Shown here piece by piece: positions 1 through 7,651 of a stretch of DNA of 14,810 nt. Numbering within the stretch: the stretch's first letter is position 1; each line of letters starts with the position of its first letter. Both the position numbers and the translations under genes were made by a program. The DNA comes from an uncultured bacterium (GTDB lineage Bacteria > Bacteroidota > Bacteroidia > Bacteroidales > JACABE01). The DNA lies in NCBI GenBank assembly GCA_903911455.1, contig CAIWDQ010000510.1:1-14810 (forward strand), given 5' to 3'. The notes beneath the pieces were generated by a model that worked only from the letters and a program-made list of their open reading frames with translations, was not told the DNA's origin and searched no databases.

Positions 1-34
1 AATTAATAATTAATAATTAACAATTAATAATTGG
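1..34. repeat. AT-only AATTAATAATT repeat, copy 1
   Basis: The first 34 bases are built almost wholly from overlapping AATTAATAATT words, include one AATTAACAATT variant, and end in AATTGG. The reverse complement of 13796-13830 is built the same way, with the same variant word and the same AATTGG end. The two copies therefore lie in opposite orientation, about 13.8 kb apart. I read it as a dispersed simple-sequence spacer element. It may begin before the window edge. Confidence 0.6.
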
Positions 35-291
35 AAACCATGAATAAAGTTGTGAAATATATTCTTAAGAACCTTATTCCAAGTAATAAACCTTAGTAGA
101 AAACGACACACACACAACAGCAACCTTATTACCTTATTAAAACTAGCAACATGAAAATAGATTATAATAATCTATTAATAAGCAACATTAATAAAATTAA
201 TTAACATCATATCATTTTTCTAAAATAAATTTCTCTCATTATTAAAATTATTCCGATATTTACAACCTCAAATTAATAAATAATAAAAAAC
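35..291. other. AT-rich leader region without a convincing gene
   Basis: This stretch precedes the S9 peptidase gene. Only two tiny plus-strand ORFs are visible, at 40-96 (18 residues) and 151-204 (17 residues), and neither is convincing. There is a CA-rich run near 106-118 and three copies of CCTTATT around 72-140. A perfect AT-rich inverted repeat lies at 156-176, with arms AATAGATT and AATCTATT and a five-base spacer. I found no clean TAnnTTTG -7 element with a TTG -33 partner, so the promoter of the peptidase gene is not assigned. Confidence 0.4.
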
Positions 292-2373
292 ATGAAGAAA
301 ACAATACTGTACATGCTATCAGTCGTTTTGATTGTGGCTTTAGGATGTAAACCTAAACAAGAAACAGGGAATATTATCGGCAAACCCGACATCACCGTTA
401 AGGATGGTAAGCTAACACCGGAGGTTCTGTGGTCGTTTGGCAGGATAGGGGAGGTAAGTGTGTCTCCTGATAAAGCATTGGTTATCTATACTGTTAAATA
501 TTTTAGTATTAAAGATAACAAAGGCAACGCAGAAATCTATTCAATGAAGATGGATGGTAGTGATGTGAAGCAACTTACTAAAACAGCAGCTAGCGAAAAC
601 AGTATTTGCTGGAGACCTGATGGTAAGAAGATCGCTTTTATTTGTACCGAAAATGATGTTGCTCAGATATTTGAAATGAATCCTGATGGCACTGATCGTA
701 AACAAATTTCGCACGATAGTAGCGGTATAGAAGGTTTTAAATATGCGCCTGATGCTAAGAATATTCTGTATGTGAAAGAAGTTAAAGTTGATTCAACAGC
801 TAAAGACTTTAATCCTGATCTTGATAAAGCTACAGGGAGAGTTATTACTGACTTGATGTACAAGCATTGGGACACCTGGATTGAGAGTTATCCTCATTTG
901 TTTGTTGCTAATTATAATGATGGAGCTATAAGTAATCCTGTTGACGTGATGAAAGGCGAAGCTTTTGAAACTCCTAACCGTCCGTTTGGTGGTATGGAGC
1001 AGATTAACTGGAGTAGCGATAGTAAAACGATTGCTTATACCTGTCGTAAGTTAAAAGGTGTTGCATACACTCTTTCAACTAACTCTGATATATATCTTTA
1101 TAATATAGATAGCAAACAAACTGTAAATATTTCGGCTGATAATAAGGGTTATGATATGTCGCCGGTTGTTTCGCCTGATGGAAGTAAGATAGCCTGGGAA
1201 AGCATGAAGAGAGATGGTTATGAAGCTGATAAAAACCGAATGTTAGTTTATGATACCAAAACTAAAGAAACAAAAGATTATACTTTAACTTTTGATCAGA
1301 ATGTTGGTAATCTTACTTGGAGTGAAGATGGTGCTAAGGTTTACTTTATCAGCGATCAACATGCTAAAGATAATATCTATGAACTTACGATTGCTGACGG
1401 AAAAATTCGTCAGATCACTAATAGTGTTTGCGATTATACTTCAATTGTTCCTGCCGGAAAGACTTTGATAGCTACAAGAATGTCAATATCAACACCTGTT
1501 GAGATATTCTCAGTTAATATCACTGACGGAAAAGAAACACAGATAAGTAATGTAAATAAAGACCTATTAGCTCAGGTTAAAATGGGTAAAGTGGTGGAAC
1601 GCTGGATGAAAACTACCGATGGAAAAGATATGCATACCTGGATAATTTATCCACCTAACTTTGATAGCACTAAAAAATATCCTACTTTATTGTATTGCGA
1701 AGGTGGTCCACAATCAACTGTTAGCCAGTTCTGGAGCTATAGATGGAATTTCCAGATAATGGCTGCTAACGATTATATTATTGTAGCTCCTAACCGCAGA
1801 GGTCTACCTGGTTTCGGACAAGCCTGGAACGAACAAATCAGTGGTGATTATGGTGGTCAGAATATGAAGGATTATTTAGTTGCTATTGACGAAATGTGTA
1901 AGGAAACTTACGTTAATAAAGACAAATTAGGTTGTGTAGGTGCAAGTTATGGTGGTTTTTCTGTGTATTGGTTGGCCGGTAATCACAACAAAAGATTTAA
2001 AGCTTTTATAGCTCATGATGGTATGTTTAATCTTGAATCTCAATATCTGGAAACTGAAGAAATGTGGTTTGTTAACTGGGATCTTGGTGGTGCTTACTGG
2101 GATAAGAATAATAAAGTGGCTCAGAATTCGTATGCAAACTCTCCTCATAAGTTTGTAGATAAGTGGGATACACCAATATTGTGTATTCATGGTGAACAGG
2201 ACTTCCGTATATTAGCTTCTCAAGGTATGCAGGCTTTCAATGCTGCTAAACTAAGAGGTATACCTGCTGAGTTATTGATCTTCCCTGATGAAAATCATTG
2301 GGTATTGCATCCTCAAAACGGTATATTATGGCAGAGAACTTTCTTCAACTGGCTTGATAAATGGCTTAAGTAA
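292..2373 (+). CDS. Exported S9-family serine peptidase (prolyl oligopeptidase type)
   Basis: The product of 693 residues is a secreted or lipid-anchored peptidase of family S9, most like the acylaminoacyl-peptidase/dipeptidyl-peptidase group, which releases short peptides. Residues 1-19 form a signal sequence: lysines at 2-3, a hydrophobic stretch, then ALGC with Cys19 as the likely lipidation site. Roughly residues 40-430 are a beta-propeller with repeated PDG-type blades (for example WRPDGKKIAF and VSPDGSKIAW). The alpha/beta-hydrolase domain follows from about 435. The catalytic triad is visible: Ser552 in GASYGG, Asp637 in HGEQDF and His669 in DENHW. The usual NRRG segment lies near residue 501. 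Length is normal for the family and nothing is truncated. The ATG start is fixed by the signal peptide directly after it. The gene stands alone, converges on the spoIID-like gene, and shares a terminator with it. Family assignment is firm, but the substrate cannot be read from the sequence. Confidence 0.93.
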   Translation: MKKTILYMLSVVLIVALGCKPKQETGNIIGKPDITVKDGKLTPEVLWSFGRIGEVSVSPDKALVIYTVKYFSIKDNKGNAEIYSMKMDGSDVKQLTKTAASENSICWRPDGKKIAFICTENDVAQIFEMNPDGTDRKQISHDSSGIEGFKYAPDAKNILYVKEVKVDSTAKDFNPDLDKATGRVITDLMYKHWDTWIESYPHLFVANYNDGAISNPVDVMKGEAFETPNRPFGGMEQINWSSDSKTIAYTCRKLKGVAYTLSTNSDIYLYNIDSKQTVNISADNKGYDMSPVVSPDGSKIAWESMKRDGYEADKNRMLVYDTKTKETKDYTLTFDQNVGNLTWSEDGAKVYFISDQHAKDNIYELTIADGKIRQITNSVCDYTSIVPAGKTLIATRMSISTPVEIFSVNITDGKETQISNVNKDLLAQVKMGKVVERWMKTTDGKDMHTWIIYPPNFDSTKKYPTLLYCEGGPQSTVSQFWSYRWNFQIMAANDYIIVAPNRRGLPGFGQAWNEQISGDYGGQNMKDYLVAIDEMCKETYVNKDKLGCVGASYGGFSVYWLAGNHNKRFKAFIAHDGMFNLESQYLETEEMWFVNWDLGGAYWDKNNKVAQNSYANSPHKFVDKWDTPILCIHGEQDFRILASQGMQAFNAAKLRGIPAELLIFPDENHWVLHPQNGILWQRTFFNWLDKWLK

Positions 2374-2380
2374 GGGGGAA

Positions 2381-2425
2381 AAGTGCCTAAAATGCCTAAA
2401 GTACTTAAAGTGCCTAAAGTTGTAA
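2381..2425. repeat. Tandem 9-bp repeat, AAGTGCCTA type, copy A
   Basis: Eight bases after the peptidase stop codon there are four consecutive 9-base units: AAGTGCCTA, AAATGCCTA, AAGTACTTA and AAGTGCCTA. A decayed fifth unit begins AAGTT. A second element with the same unit length, the same unit number and the same AAGTT end lies at 7652-7696 in the same orientation. The element sits between the stop codon and the terminator hairpin. Its function is unknown. Confidence 0.7.
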
Positions 2426-2430
2426 AAAGT

Positions 2431-2471
2431 CAGAGCCTTTATCATTGATTTGATAAAGGCTCTGTCTTTTT
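2431..2471. terminator. Bidirectional Rho-independent terminator between convergent genes
   Basis: A perfect 14-bp stem is formed by 2431-2444 (CAGAGCCTTTATCA) and 2451-2464, with a six-base loop. On the plus strand it is followed by TCTTTTT, which ends the S9 peptidase transcript. Read on the minus strand the same stem is followed by ACTTTTT, so it can also end the transcript of the SpoIID-like operon. The flanking AAAAAG and CTTTTT can extend the stem past one mismatch. Confidence 0.9.
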
Positions 2472-2622
2472 ATAAAAGCTAATTGTACTAAAATAAAGCA
2501 AGAAATAAATTTATATCATTGCTGTCCTTTGTAATAAGAGTTAAATTATAAAGAACACAATTTGAAGTATACTTTGATAAAACGAAAGTTGGGGTAAATG
2601 AGAGAAGCCTATCTGAATAAGC

Positions 2623-3777
2623 TTAGTCCAGCTTCTTAATTTCTTCGTAATTTATTAAACTTACATCTTTATAATAGAATTGTAAGATTTGTTTGGCATT
2701 ATATCCATAACGAACCATCTTAACGGCTCCTTCCTGGCTTAATCCTACTCCGTGTCCGTAACCTTTTCCTTTTATGATAATTTGATCTCCCTGTTTTTTA
2801 ACACCAAAGAAAGCGGATTTAAGTCCTAAGTCCTTACGTATGCTTTTCAAATAAATGCTATCTACCAGAAATGTTTTACGATTATTCTGTTCGAAGTTTA
2901 AAACAGCCTTTACTTTTGAAGTATCTTCGGAATCAAACTTATAATTATCGGATAAAAAAGAAAGCCATTCCTTTACCGACATCTTCTGTTCCCATTGAGA
3001 ATTGCGCATACCGTTAGAGAAAGTATCTTTTACACTTTTAAGATAGGAAGTTGAGATATTCCAAAGGTCTTCTGAATTAATTGTTTCACCACCCGAGTTA
3101 GAGTGAAAGGAAGCGGAGATCATACGTTTATCTTTATCAACAATTACATCGCCGGCAGTCAATGAAACAGCCATAAGTATCTTATATTTATTACATCTGG
3201 TCCTATATGCCTGACAATGTACATCATCGCAAAGATTATAACCATCTTTATAATGTTTCATCATGTTATTGATAGCATATGTGCGAGTTATAATAGCCTG
3301 TATCTTGAAAAATTCAAGAGAATCACTGGCTCCCAAAATCTCTGATTGAACAACGCCTGCAACATAATGCTCAATCTCTACTTTATTTATTATTTTCAAA
3401 TACCCTCTTTCAACTGTTACTACAATTCCATCATCATAAATGCGTTCGTTTACATCAGAATTAGAAGGTTTTATCTTTATGATATTCTTTAATCCATCAC
3501 CTTGAATCTCAACTGTAGTTTGTATTCCGAAATCTACTTTGTCACTCTTAACATGTATCTTCCCCTTTTCTAAAGTAAGAGTTAATGACATGCTTTTATC
3601 AATTTCGGTTAACCTATATTCTTCAGAGTTTACAATGTATTTACCTATTAAAGATGTAACATAAACAGATTTAACTTTTTTGTCAGAAAATATCCTTACA
3701 TCAAAGGTTGCGGCTTTGAGAGTACATGAAATTAAGATTGAAAATATAAATACTATTGATGTTATTCGTCTATACAT
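2623..3777 (-). CDS. SpoIID/LytB-domain exported protein
   Basis: The domain is that of SpoIID and the amidase enhancer LytB, which in sporulating bacteria cleaves or binds peptidoglycan glycan strands stripped of stem peptides. With the ATG at 3777 the product has 384 residues. It starts with a signal sequence (YRR, then a hydrophobic stretch) ending in LISC, a good lipobox with Cys18, so it may be an outer-envelope lipoprotein. The longer TTG start at 3795 would add only six residues ahead of the charged region, and I prefer the ATG. Visible motifs are YVAGVVQSEILGAS with the expected catalytic Glu near residue 146, CDDVHCQAY resembling the zinc-binding Cys/His cluster of clostridial SpoIID, and the C-terminal GKGYGHGVGLSQEGA signature. 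The first 110 residues or so are a divergent beta-rich region. It lies 35 bases downstream of lpxB and ends the envelope operon. The family is certain. The role in an organism presumed not to sporulate is inference, probably cell-wall remodelling. Confidence 0.88.
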   Translation of the reverse strand: MYRRITSIVFIFSILISCTLKAATFDVRIFSDKKVKSVYVTSLIGKYIVNSEEYRLTEIDKSMSLTLTLEKGKIHVKSDKVDFGIQTTVEIQGDGLKNIIKIKPSNSDVNERIYDDGIVVTVERGYLKIINKVEIEHYVAGVVQSEILGASDSLEFFKIQAIITRTYAINNMMKHYKDGYNLCDDVHCQAYRTRCNKYKILMAVSLTAGDVIVDKDKRMISASFHSNSGGETINSEDLWNISTSYLKSVKDTFSNGMRNSQWEQKMSVKEWLSFLSDNYKFDSEDTSKVKAVLNFEQNNRKTFLVDSIYLKSIRKDLGLKSAFFGVKKQGDQIIIKGKGYGHGVGLSQEGAVKMVRYGYNAKQILQFYYKDVSLINYEEIKKLD

Positions 3778-3812
3778 AAAGTAAAATCCGTTCAATTAAA
3801 TAAAATAAATGA

Positions 3813-4937
3813 TTATTTGCTTAAATATCCGTAAATAAGTTTGGCGGCATTGGTCGATGCACCTTTTCCTCCTAATTTTATCTTTAAATCATTATAATCT
3901 TCATGAAGATGCTTTAAATATTCTTCATCATGAATGATCTTTTCAAACTCTTCTTTTAATCTTTTAGTGTTAAGGTCGTCTTGGATAAGCTCGGTAACTA
4001 TTAGTTTATCCAAAATAAGGTTAGCCAGACAAATATATTTAACTTTTACAAAACGTTTGGCTATAGCAAAAGAGATTGCACTGCCTTTGTAACAAACTAT
4101 CTGAGGAACCCCAAACAAAGCAGTCTCTAAAGTAGCAGTGCCTGAAGTAACCAAAGCAGCTTTTGCAGTTTGCAACAGATTATATGTTTGATTGTAAACA
4201 ACACCTACAGGAATTTCTCCAATAATATTATTATAAAACTCTTTTGGTTGTGTGTTAACACCGGCAACTATAAATTTATAATCAGGATAATCCTTAATTA
4301 TTGATAACATAATAGGTAACACAGTTTTAATTTCCTGTTTTCTACTACCCGGAAGTAAAGCAATGATGGGTTTACCGTTAATATGAGCAGTTTCATTGAA
4401 AACATTAATATCGTTAAGGCTATTGATTGAGTGATTTTCAATTGCGTCAAGCAAAGGATGTCCAACAAAATCAACATCCATCTGATGTTCTTTAAAGAAA
4501 TCCTTTTCAAAAGGCAAGATCACAAACAAACGATCAATTACCTTCTTCATCTTCTTAACTCTAGACTGATGCCAGGCCCAAACCTGTGGAGAAATATAAT
4601 AATATACCTTATATCCTTTTAGATGCGCATACTCAGCAATGCGAAGGTTGAAACCAGGATAGTCAATAAGAATAATTGCATCAGGCTTATAGGTATCAAT
4701 ATCGTTTTTACAGAGATTAATATTGTTTAATATAGTTTTAAGATTGGCTAATACTTCAATAAAACCCATAAATGCAAGATCGCGATAATGTTTTACCAAC
4801 TCACCACCTTGTTTCTGCATTAAATCACCACCCCAACACCTGAATTGAGCTAAACTATCAGTTTTCTTAAGTTCACTCATCAGATTTGAAGCATGTAAAT
4901 CGCCCGAAGCCTCCCCTGCAATTATATAATATTTCAC
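3813..4937 (-). CDS. Lipid-A-disaccharide synthase LpxB
   Basis: LpxB is a GT19 glycosyltransferase. At the inner membrane it joins UDP-2,3-diacylglucosamine to lipid X (2,3-diacylglucosamine-1-phosphate), giving the tetraacyl disaccharide phosphate precursor of lipid A. The 374 residues match the usual family length. Motifs in order are IIAGEASGDLHAS at 5-17, IDYPGFN at 91-97, YYISPQVWAWHQSR at about 113-126, VGHPLLD near 158-164, LLPGSR at 194-199 and SGTATLETALFGVP at 265-278. The start codon is GTG. It overlaps the TGA of the upstream membrane-protein gene in a 4-base GTGA junction (4934-4937), which supports both this start and translational coupling. The protein begins right at the conserved N-terminal glycine-rich strand, so no upstream start is needed. 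It shows that the host makes a lipid-A-type outer membrane. Confidence 0.96.
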   Translation of the reverse strand: MKYYIIAGEASGDLHASNLMSELKKTDSLAQFRCWGGDLMQKQGGELVKHYRDLAFMGFIEVLANLKTILNNINLCKNDIDTYKPDAIILIDYPGFNLRIAEYAHLKGYKVYYYISPQVWAWHQSRVKKMKKVIDRLFVILPFEKDFFKEHQMDVDFVGHPLLDAIENHSINSLNDINVFNETAHINGKPIIALLPGSRKQEIKTVLPIMLSIIKDYPDYKFIVAGVNTQPKEFYNNIIGEIPVGVVYNQTYNLLQTAKAALVTSGTATLETALFGVPQIVCYKGSAISFAIAKRFVKVKYICLANLILDKLIVTELIQDDLNTKRLKEEFEKIIHDEEYLKHLHEDYNDLKIKLGGKGASTNAAKLIYGYLSK

Positions 4938-5203
4938 TTATGATATTGGTAATAGTAAAACAATAAAACACATATTAAACTAATAGTTATTAAACCTTTG
5001 CCGGTCTCCATAAACTTTAGATTTTTTATGTAGTAACGAATCAATATAAGATTAATTATAATACCTAACATAAATATTTTTCCTTGTGCAAATAAGTCAT
5101 ATGACTTTGTTAGTTTCAACGCTATATATATTATAGCAGTGGATATTGCAGCTGCAAACAGACCTGTTATTAATCCAAATATAAATGAATCTCTTTTAAA
5201 CAT
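4934..5203 (-). CDS. Small three-helix membrane protein between surE and lpxB
   Basis: The product of 89 residues starts MFKRDSF from the ATG at 5203 and ends at the TGA that overlaps the lpxB start. Three hydrophobic segments are visible, at roughly residues 7-29, 43-60 and 71-86, with Lys-rich turns between them (KLTKSYD, KNLKFMETGKG). The upstream surE stop (5196-5198) lies inside this start region, an 8-base overlap; the lpxB overlap is 4 bases. Longer readings from TTG 5254 or ATG 5236 would run further into surE and add no extra conserved-looking sequence, so I chose 5203. I do not recognise the family. The tight coupling on both sides suggests a role with LpxB or in envelope assembly, but that rests on position only. 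Confidence 0.75.
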   Translation of the reverse strand: MFKRDSFIFGLITGLFAAAISTAIIYIALKLTKSYDLFAQGKIFMLGIIINLILIRYYIKNLKFMETGKGLITISLICVLLFYYYQYHK

Positions 5204-5966
5204 TCCAATCGTAGTTGTTAAGTTTATTAATTGCATGATGAGCAGTAAAATCAAATTGAATTGGGACTACAGCTACATAATTGTTTTCTAAAGCCCATAC
5301 ATCAGTATCGTCACCTTTATCCTGAAAAACAAACTCTCCTGTAAGCCAATAGTAATCACGCCCATGAGGATCAGTGCGAGCATCAAATACTTCATCCCAG
5401 TAGGCCTTTGCCTGACGACAAATTTTAATTCCTTTAGGTGCACTTCCATTAAGTTTAGGAATATTTACATTCAGACAAGTATCTTTTGGCAAACCATTCT
5501 CTAAAACATTACTAATTATCTTATCAATAAATGTATCAACATGACTAAAGTCAGCACTCCAGGAGTAATCATCAACAGAGAAACCAATTGCCGTAACTCC
5601 TTCAATAGCACCTTCGAGCACTGCTGCCATAGTACCAGAATAAATAACATTAATGGATGCATTAGAACCATGGTTGATACCTGAAACCAGCAGGTCTGGG
5701 TTTCCATGAAGGATAGCTTTCTCAGCTAATTTAACACAATCAACTGGTGTACCATTGCATATATATTCTTCATAACCTTCCTCAATAGTAATGGTTTTTA
5801 AGCGTAAAGGTGTGGCCACAGTTATCGCGTGTCCCATGCCAGACTGTGGCTTGTCGGGTGCAACTACCACAACATCACCGAACTTTCGCATAATAGAAAT
5901 CAATTTCCTTATACCCGGAGCGTTAATACTGTCGTCGTTGGTAATTAATATCTTTGGTCGTATCAT
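5196..5966 (-). CDS. 5'/3'-nucleotidase SurE
   Basis: SurE is a metal-dependent phosphatase that hydrolyses nucleoside 5'- and 3'-monophosphates, and in some species short polyphosphate. The 256 residues fit the family. The N-terminal ITNDDSINAPGI gives the metal ligands Asp11 and Asp12. The next ligand is Ser42 in PQSGMGHA, and the fourth is Asn98 in VSGINHGSN. The segment NVIYSGTMAAVLEG at about 106-119 is the usual conserved helix. The family motif NDDG reads NDDS here, a small variation. The ATG at 5966 starts right at the conserved first strand. It lies 20 bases after the DUF502 gene and overlaps the next small gene by 8 bases, so it is in the middle of the envelope operon. Assignment is firm; the physiological link to LpxB is inference. 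Confidence 0.95.
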   Translation of the reverse strand: MIRPKILITNDDSINAPGIRKLISIMRKFGDVVVVAPDKPQSGMGHAITVATPLRLKTITIEEGYEEYICNGTPVDCVKLAEKAILHGNPDLLVSGINHGSNASINVIYSGTMAAVLEGAIEGVTAIGFSVDDYSWSADFSHVDTFIDKIISNVLENGLPKDTCLNVNIPKLNGSAPKGIKICRQAKAYWDEVFDARTDPHGRDYYWLTGEFVFQDKGDDTDVWALENNYVAVVPIQFDFTAHHAINKLNNYDWNV

Positions 5967-5986
5967 TTAAATGCTGTTTTCTTTAA

Positions 5987-6583
5987 TTAATATATTTCAG
6001 TTACTCCGCCAGAGATTACAAACTTCATTACTTCTGTTGGTGAAGTGTTTATAGGTGTTACATTTTCGGCAGGTACTATATATAAGGCTCCTGAATATCC
6101 GAATGAGAAAGGGAAATATACTGCAATATGGTTTCTATCTATTCCTAATTGTGATAAGTCTCTTTGAGTTACGAATCCTATCCTCTGTATGTCCGAATCT
6201 TTGTTGACTTTTACTAATACTGGTTCTGAGAACTTCTTTTTTTGTCCAACAAAAGCCTGTAATAAGTCTTTAATTGATGTATAAATGATTTTAATAAAAG
6301 GAGTTTTATCTAAAATTGCATCAATAAAAGAGCTAAGTGGCTTTGATATTAATGATTTCCCGAAATAACCAATTGTAGTTATCACTACGAACATTATTAC
6401 TATTCCTAAACCCGGAATACTTGTGTGAAATAAGGTTTGAATAACATTTTTTGTTAATCCATTGAGGAAATCAAAGGCTAAATAAATAAAGAAAATAGTA
6501 GCACCTAAAGGTGTTGTATATAGCAAACCTTGCCAAAAATAGCTTATTATGGGTTTTGAATATTTATTAAATCCGTTGCTCAT
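5987..6583 (-). CDS. DUF502 family inner-membrane protein
   Basis: The 198-residue product matches the DUF502 family, which is spread across bacteria and related to the plant COV1 proteins, with no biochemical function established that I know of. Two transmembrane segments are visible, about residues 18-40 (beginning QGLLYTTPLGATIFFIYL) and 52-75 (PGLGIVIMFVVITTIGYFG). A soluble domain follows with conserved family sequence: PFIKIIYTSIKDLLQAF, then a strand RIGFVTQ and the late motif EVMKFVISGGV. The N-terminal Lys at 7 and 10 suits a cytosolic N-terminus. The ATG at 6583 is the first in frame and lies 19 bases downstream of a TAnnTTTG promoter element, so this is probably the first gene of the surE-lpxB operon. 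Confidence 0.88.
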   Translation of the reverse strand: MSNGFNKYSKPIISYFWQGLLYTTPLGATIFFIYLAFDFLNGLTKNVIQTLFHTSIPGLGIVIMFVVITTIGYFGKSLISKPLSSFIDAILDKTPFIKIIYTSIKDLLQAFVGQKKKFSEPVLVKVNKDSDIQRIGFVTQRDLSQLGIDRNHIAVYFPFSFGYSGALYIVPAENVTPINTSPTEVMKFVISGGVTEIY

Positions 6584-6602
6584 GATTTTAATTGTAAGTT
6601 GG

Positions 6603-6610
6603 CAAAATTA
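6603..6610 (-). promoter_or_regulatory. Candidate -7 promoter element of the DUF502-surE-lpxB operon
   Basis: Read on the minus strand this is TAATTTTG, an exact match to the Bacteroidota -7 consensus TAnnTTTG, with its 3' end 19 bases before the ATG at 6583. Transcription would start roughly 12-15 bases before the start codon. A good TTG -33 box is lacking: the nearest candidate is TTA with too short a spacer. In AT-rich DNA such an octamer also occurs by chance. Confidence 0.45.
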
Positions 6611-6657
6611 CGAATTTTAAATGAATAAGACTAGCTTAAAGTTTATTAAAATGCTAA

Positions 6658-7629
6658 TTAACTTACCCAATTATTAATAGCTTCTTTTAAAAAGATTTGA
6701 TTGGTTACTGAGTTTAACTCGGATAATGTATTAGAATGAATAATTAAATCAAAAACTTCTTTATGGTTTTTAAATCTTAAGCAAAAGTATTGCCAATAAT
6801 CTTTCATTTTATTTATGGTTTGTTTTTCAGTTTTATGATTTAAGATTTCTTCTTTTAAATCATAAATAAAAGACTGAAACTTTACATAAGCTTCTTCATC
6901 ATTTAAATGAAAATTTTCATTAATAATCTGAGGTAAAAAGGGATTATGAATCAATCCCCGACCAATCATAAACTTATTTATTGTAGGATAGTTTTGATTT
7001 ATAAAATTAAAATCAGACAAAGTATTAATATCACCATTATAAATTAATTTATGACGTGTTTTTGTAATAATATCCTTTAAAACTTCGTGATGCAACTCAC
7101 CTTCATACATTTGTATTCCAAGCCTTGGATGAATGCAAACAGATTTTAAAGGATACTTATTTAATACTTTTATGATTTCATAAGCTTCTTGGGTGTCATT
7201 ATATCCTAATCTTATTTTTACTGATAACTTATTCTTCATTAGAGGAATAATTTCATTAAGTAGTTGATCTAACAACTCTGGATAAGGCAACATACCCGAA
7301 CCTCTTTTCTTTTGTGCTATCTTTTTGATAGGACACCCCAGATTCCAATTCACTTCTTTATATCCAAACTCATAAAGACGGTCTGACATATTAATAAACT
7401 GTTGAGGATCGGTGCCCAATAGCTGAGGAATTACTTTTAATGATGTATTTCTGGTAGGATAAAGATCTCTTATGCGATTAATATTGATATTATCAGCTAC
7501 GGTTAACGAAATAAATGGACTAATTGCAGAATCAACGTTCGAAAAATGCTTGCAATAAACATTACGGAACACATAATCGGTAAAGCCATGCAAGGGAGCC
7601 AGTATAATTTGATGTTTGTTTTTTTTCAT
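6658..7629 (-). CDS. tRNA-dihydrouridine synthase
   Basis: This is an FMN-dependent Dus enzyme that reduces uridine to dihydrouridine in the D-arm of tRNA, using NAD(P)H. The 323 residues are typical. The N-terminal strand IILAPLHGFTD is the FMN-binding start of the TIM barrel. The catalytic Cys99 lies in NLGCPIKK. Lys138 in KIRLG, His167 in HPRLG, NGDI at 198-201 and GRG at 223-225 are the further FMN and phosphate contacts. A helical C-terminal tRNA-binding domain follows from about residue 235. The ATG at 7629 is forced because the barrel begins within eight residues. It lies on the same strand as the DUF502 operon, 74 bases upstream of it. Subtype (DusA, B or C) cannot be settled; the short form looks most like DusC. 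Confidence 0.93.
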   Translation of the reverse strand: MKKNKHQIILAPLHGFTDYVFRNVYCKHFSNVDSAISPFISLTVADNININRIRDLYPTRNTSLKVIPQLLGTDPQQFINMSDRLYEFGYKEVNWNLGCPIKKIAQKKRGSGMLPYPELLDQLLNEIIPLMKNKLSVKIRLGYNDTQEAYEIIKVLNKYPLKSVCIHPRLGIQMYEGELHHEVLKDIITKTRHKLIYNGDINTLSDFNFINQNYPTINKFMIGRGLIHNPFLPQIINENFHLNDEEAYVKFQSFIYDLKEEILNHKTEKQTINKMKDYWQYFCLRFKNHKEVFDLIIHSNTLSELNSVTNQIFLKEAINNWVS

Positions 7630-7634
7630 TTCTG

Positions 7635-7642
7635 CAAAGATA
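7635..7642 (-). promoter_or_regulatory. Candidate -7 promoter element abutting the dus start codon
   Basis: On the minus strand this reads TATCTTTG, an exact TAnnTTTG match. Only five bases (CAGAA) separate it from the ATG at 7629, so a transcript started from it would be nearly or fully leaderless. No TTG at the standard -33 spacing is visible. The upstream flank is occupied by the 9-bp repeat element at 7652-7696. Confidence 0.45.
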
Positions 7643-7651
7643 ACAATAAAA

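Noticed and set aside
40..96. Small plus-strand ORF of 18 residues (starts MNKVVKYIL) in the leader of the S9 peptidase gene
   Set aside because: No ribosome-binding signal, no attenuator hairpin after it, and short ORFs like this are common by chance. A second one at 151-204 is equally unconvincing.
3778..3795. TTG start giving six extra residues on the SpoIID-like protein
   Set aside because: The ATG at 3777 places the basic residues and hydrophobic stretch at the proper distance for a signal peptide, so the extension is unnecessary.
5204..5254. Longer N-terminus of the small membrane protein from TTG 5254 or ATG 5236
   Set aside because: It would overlap surE by 41-59 bases, and the added residues do not form a better first helix. 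The start at 5203 gives a normal short overlap.
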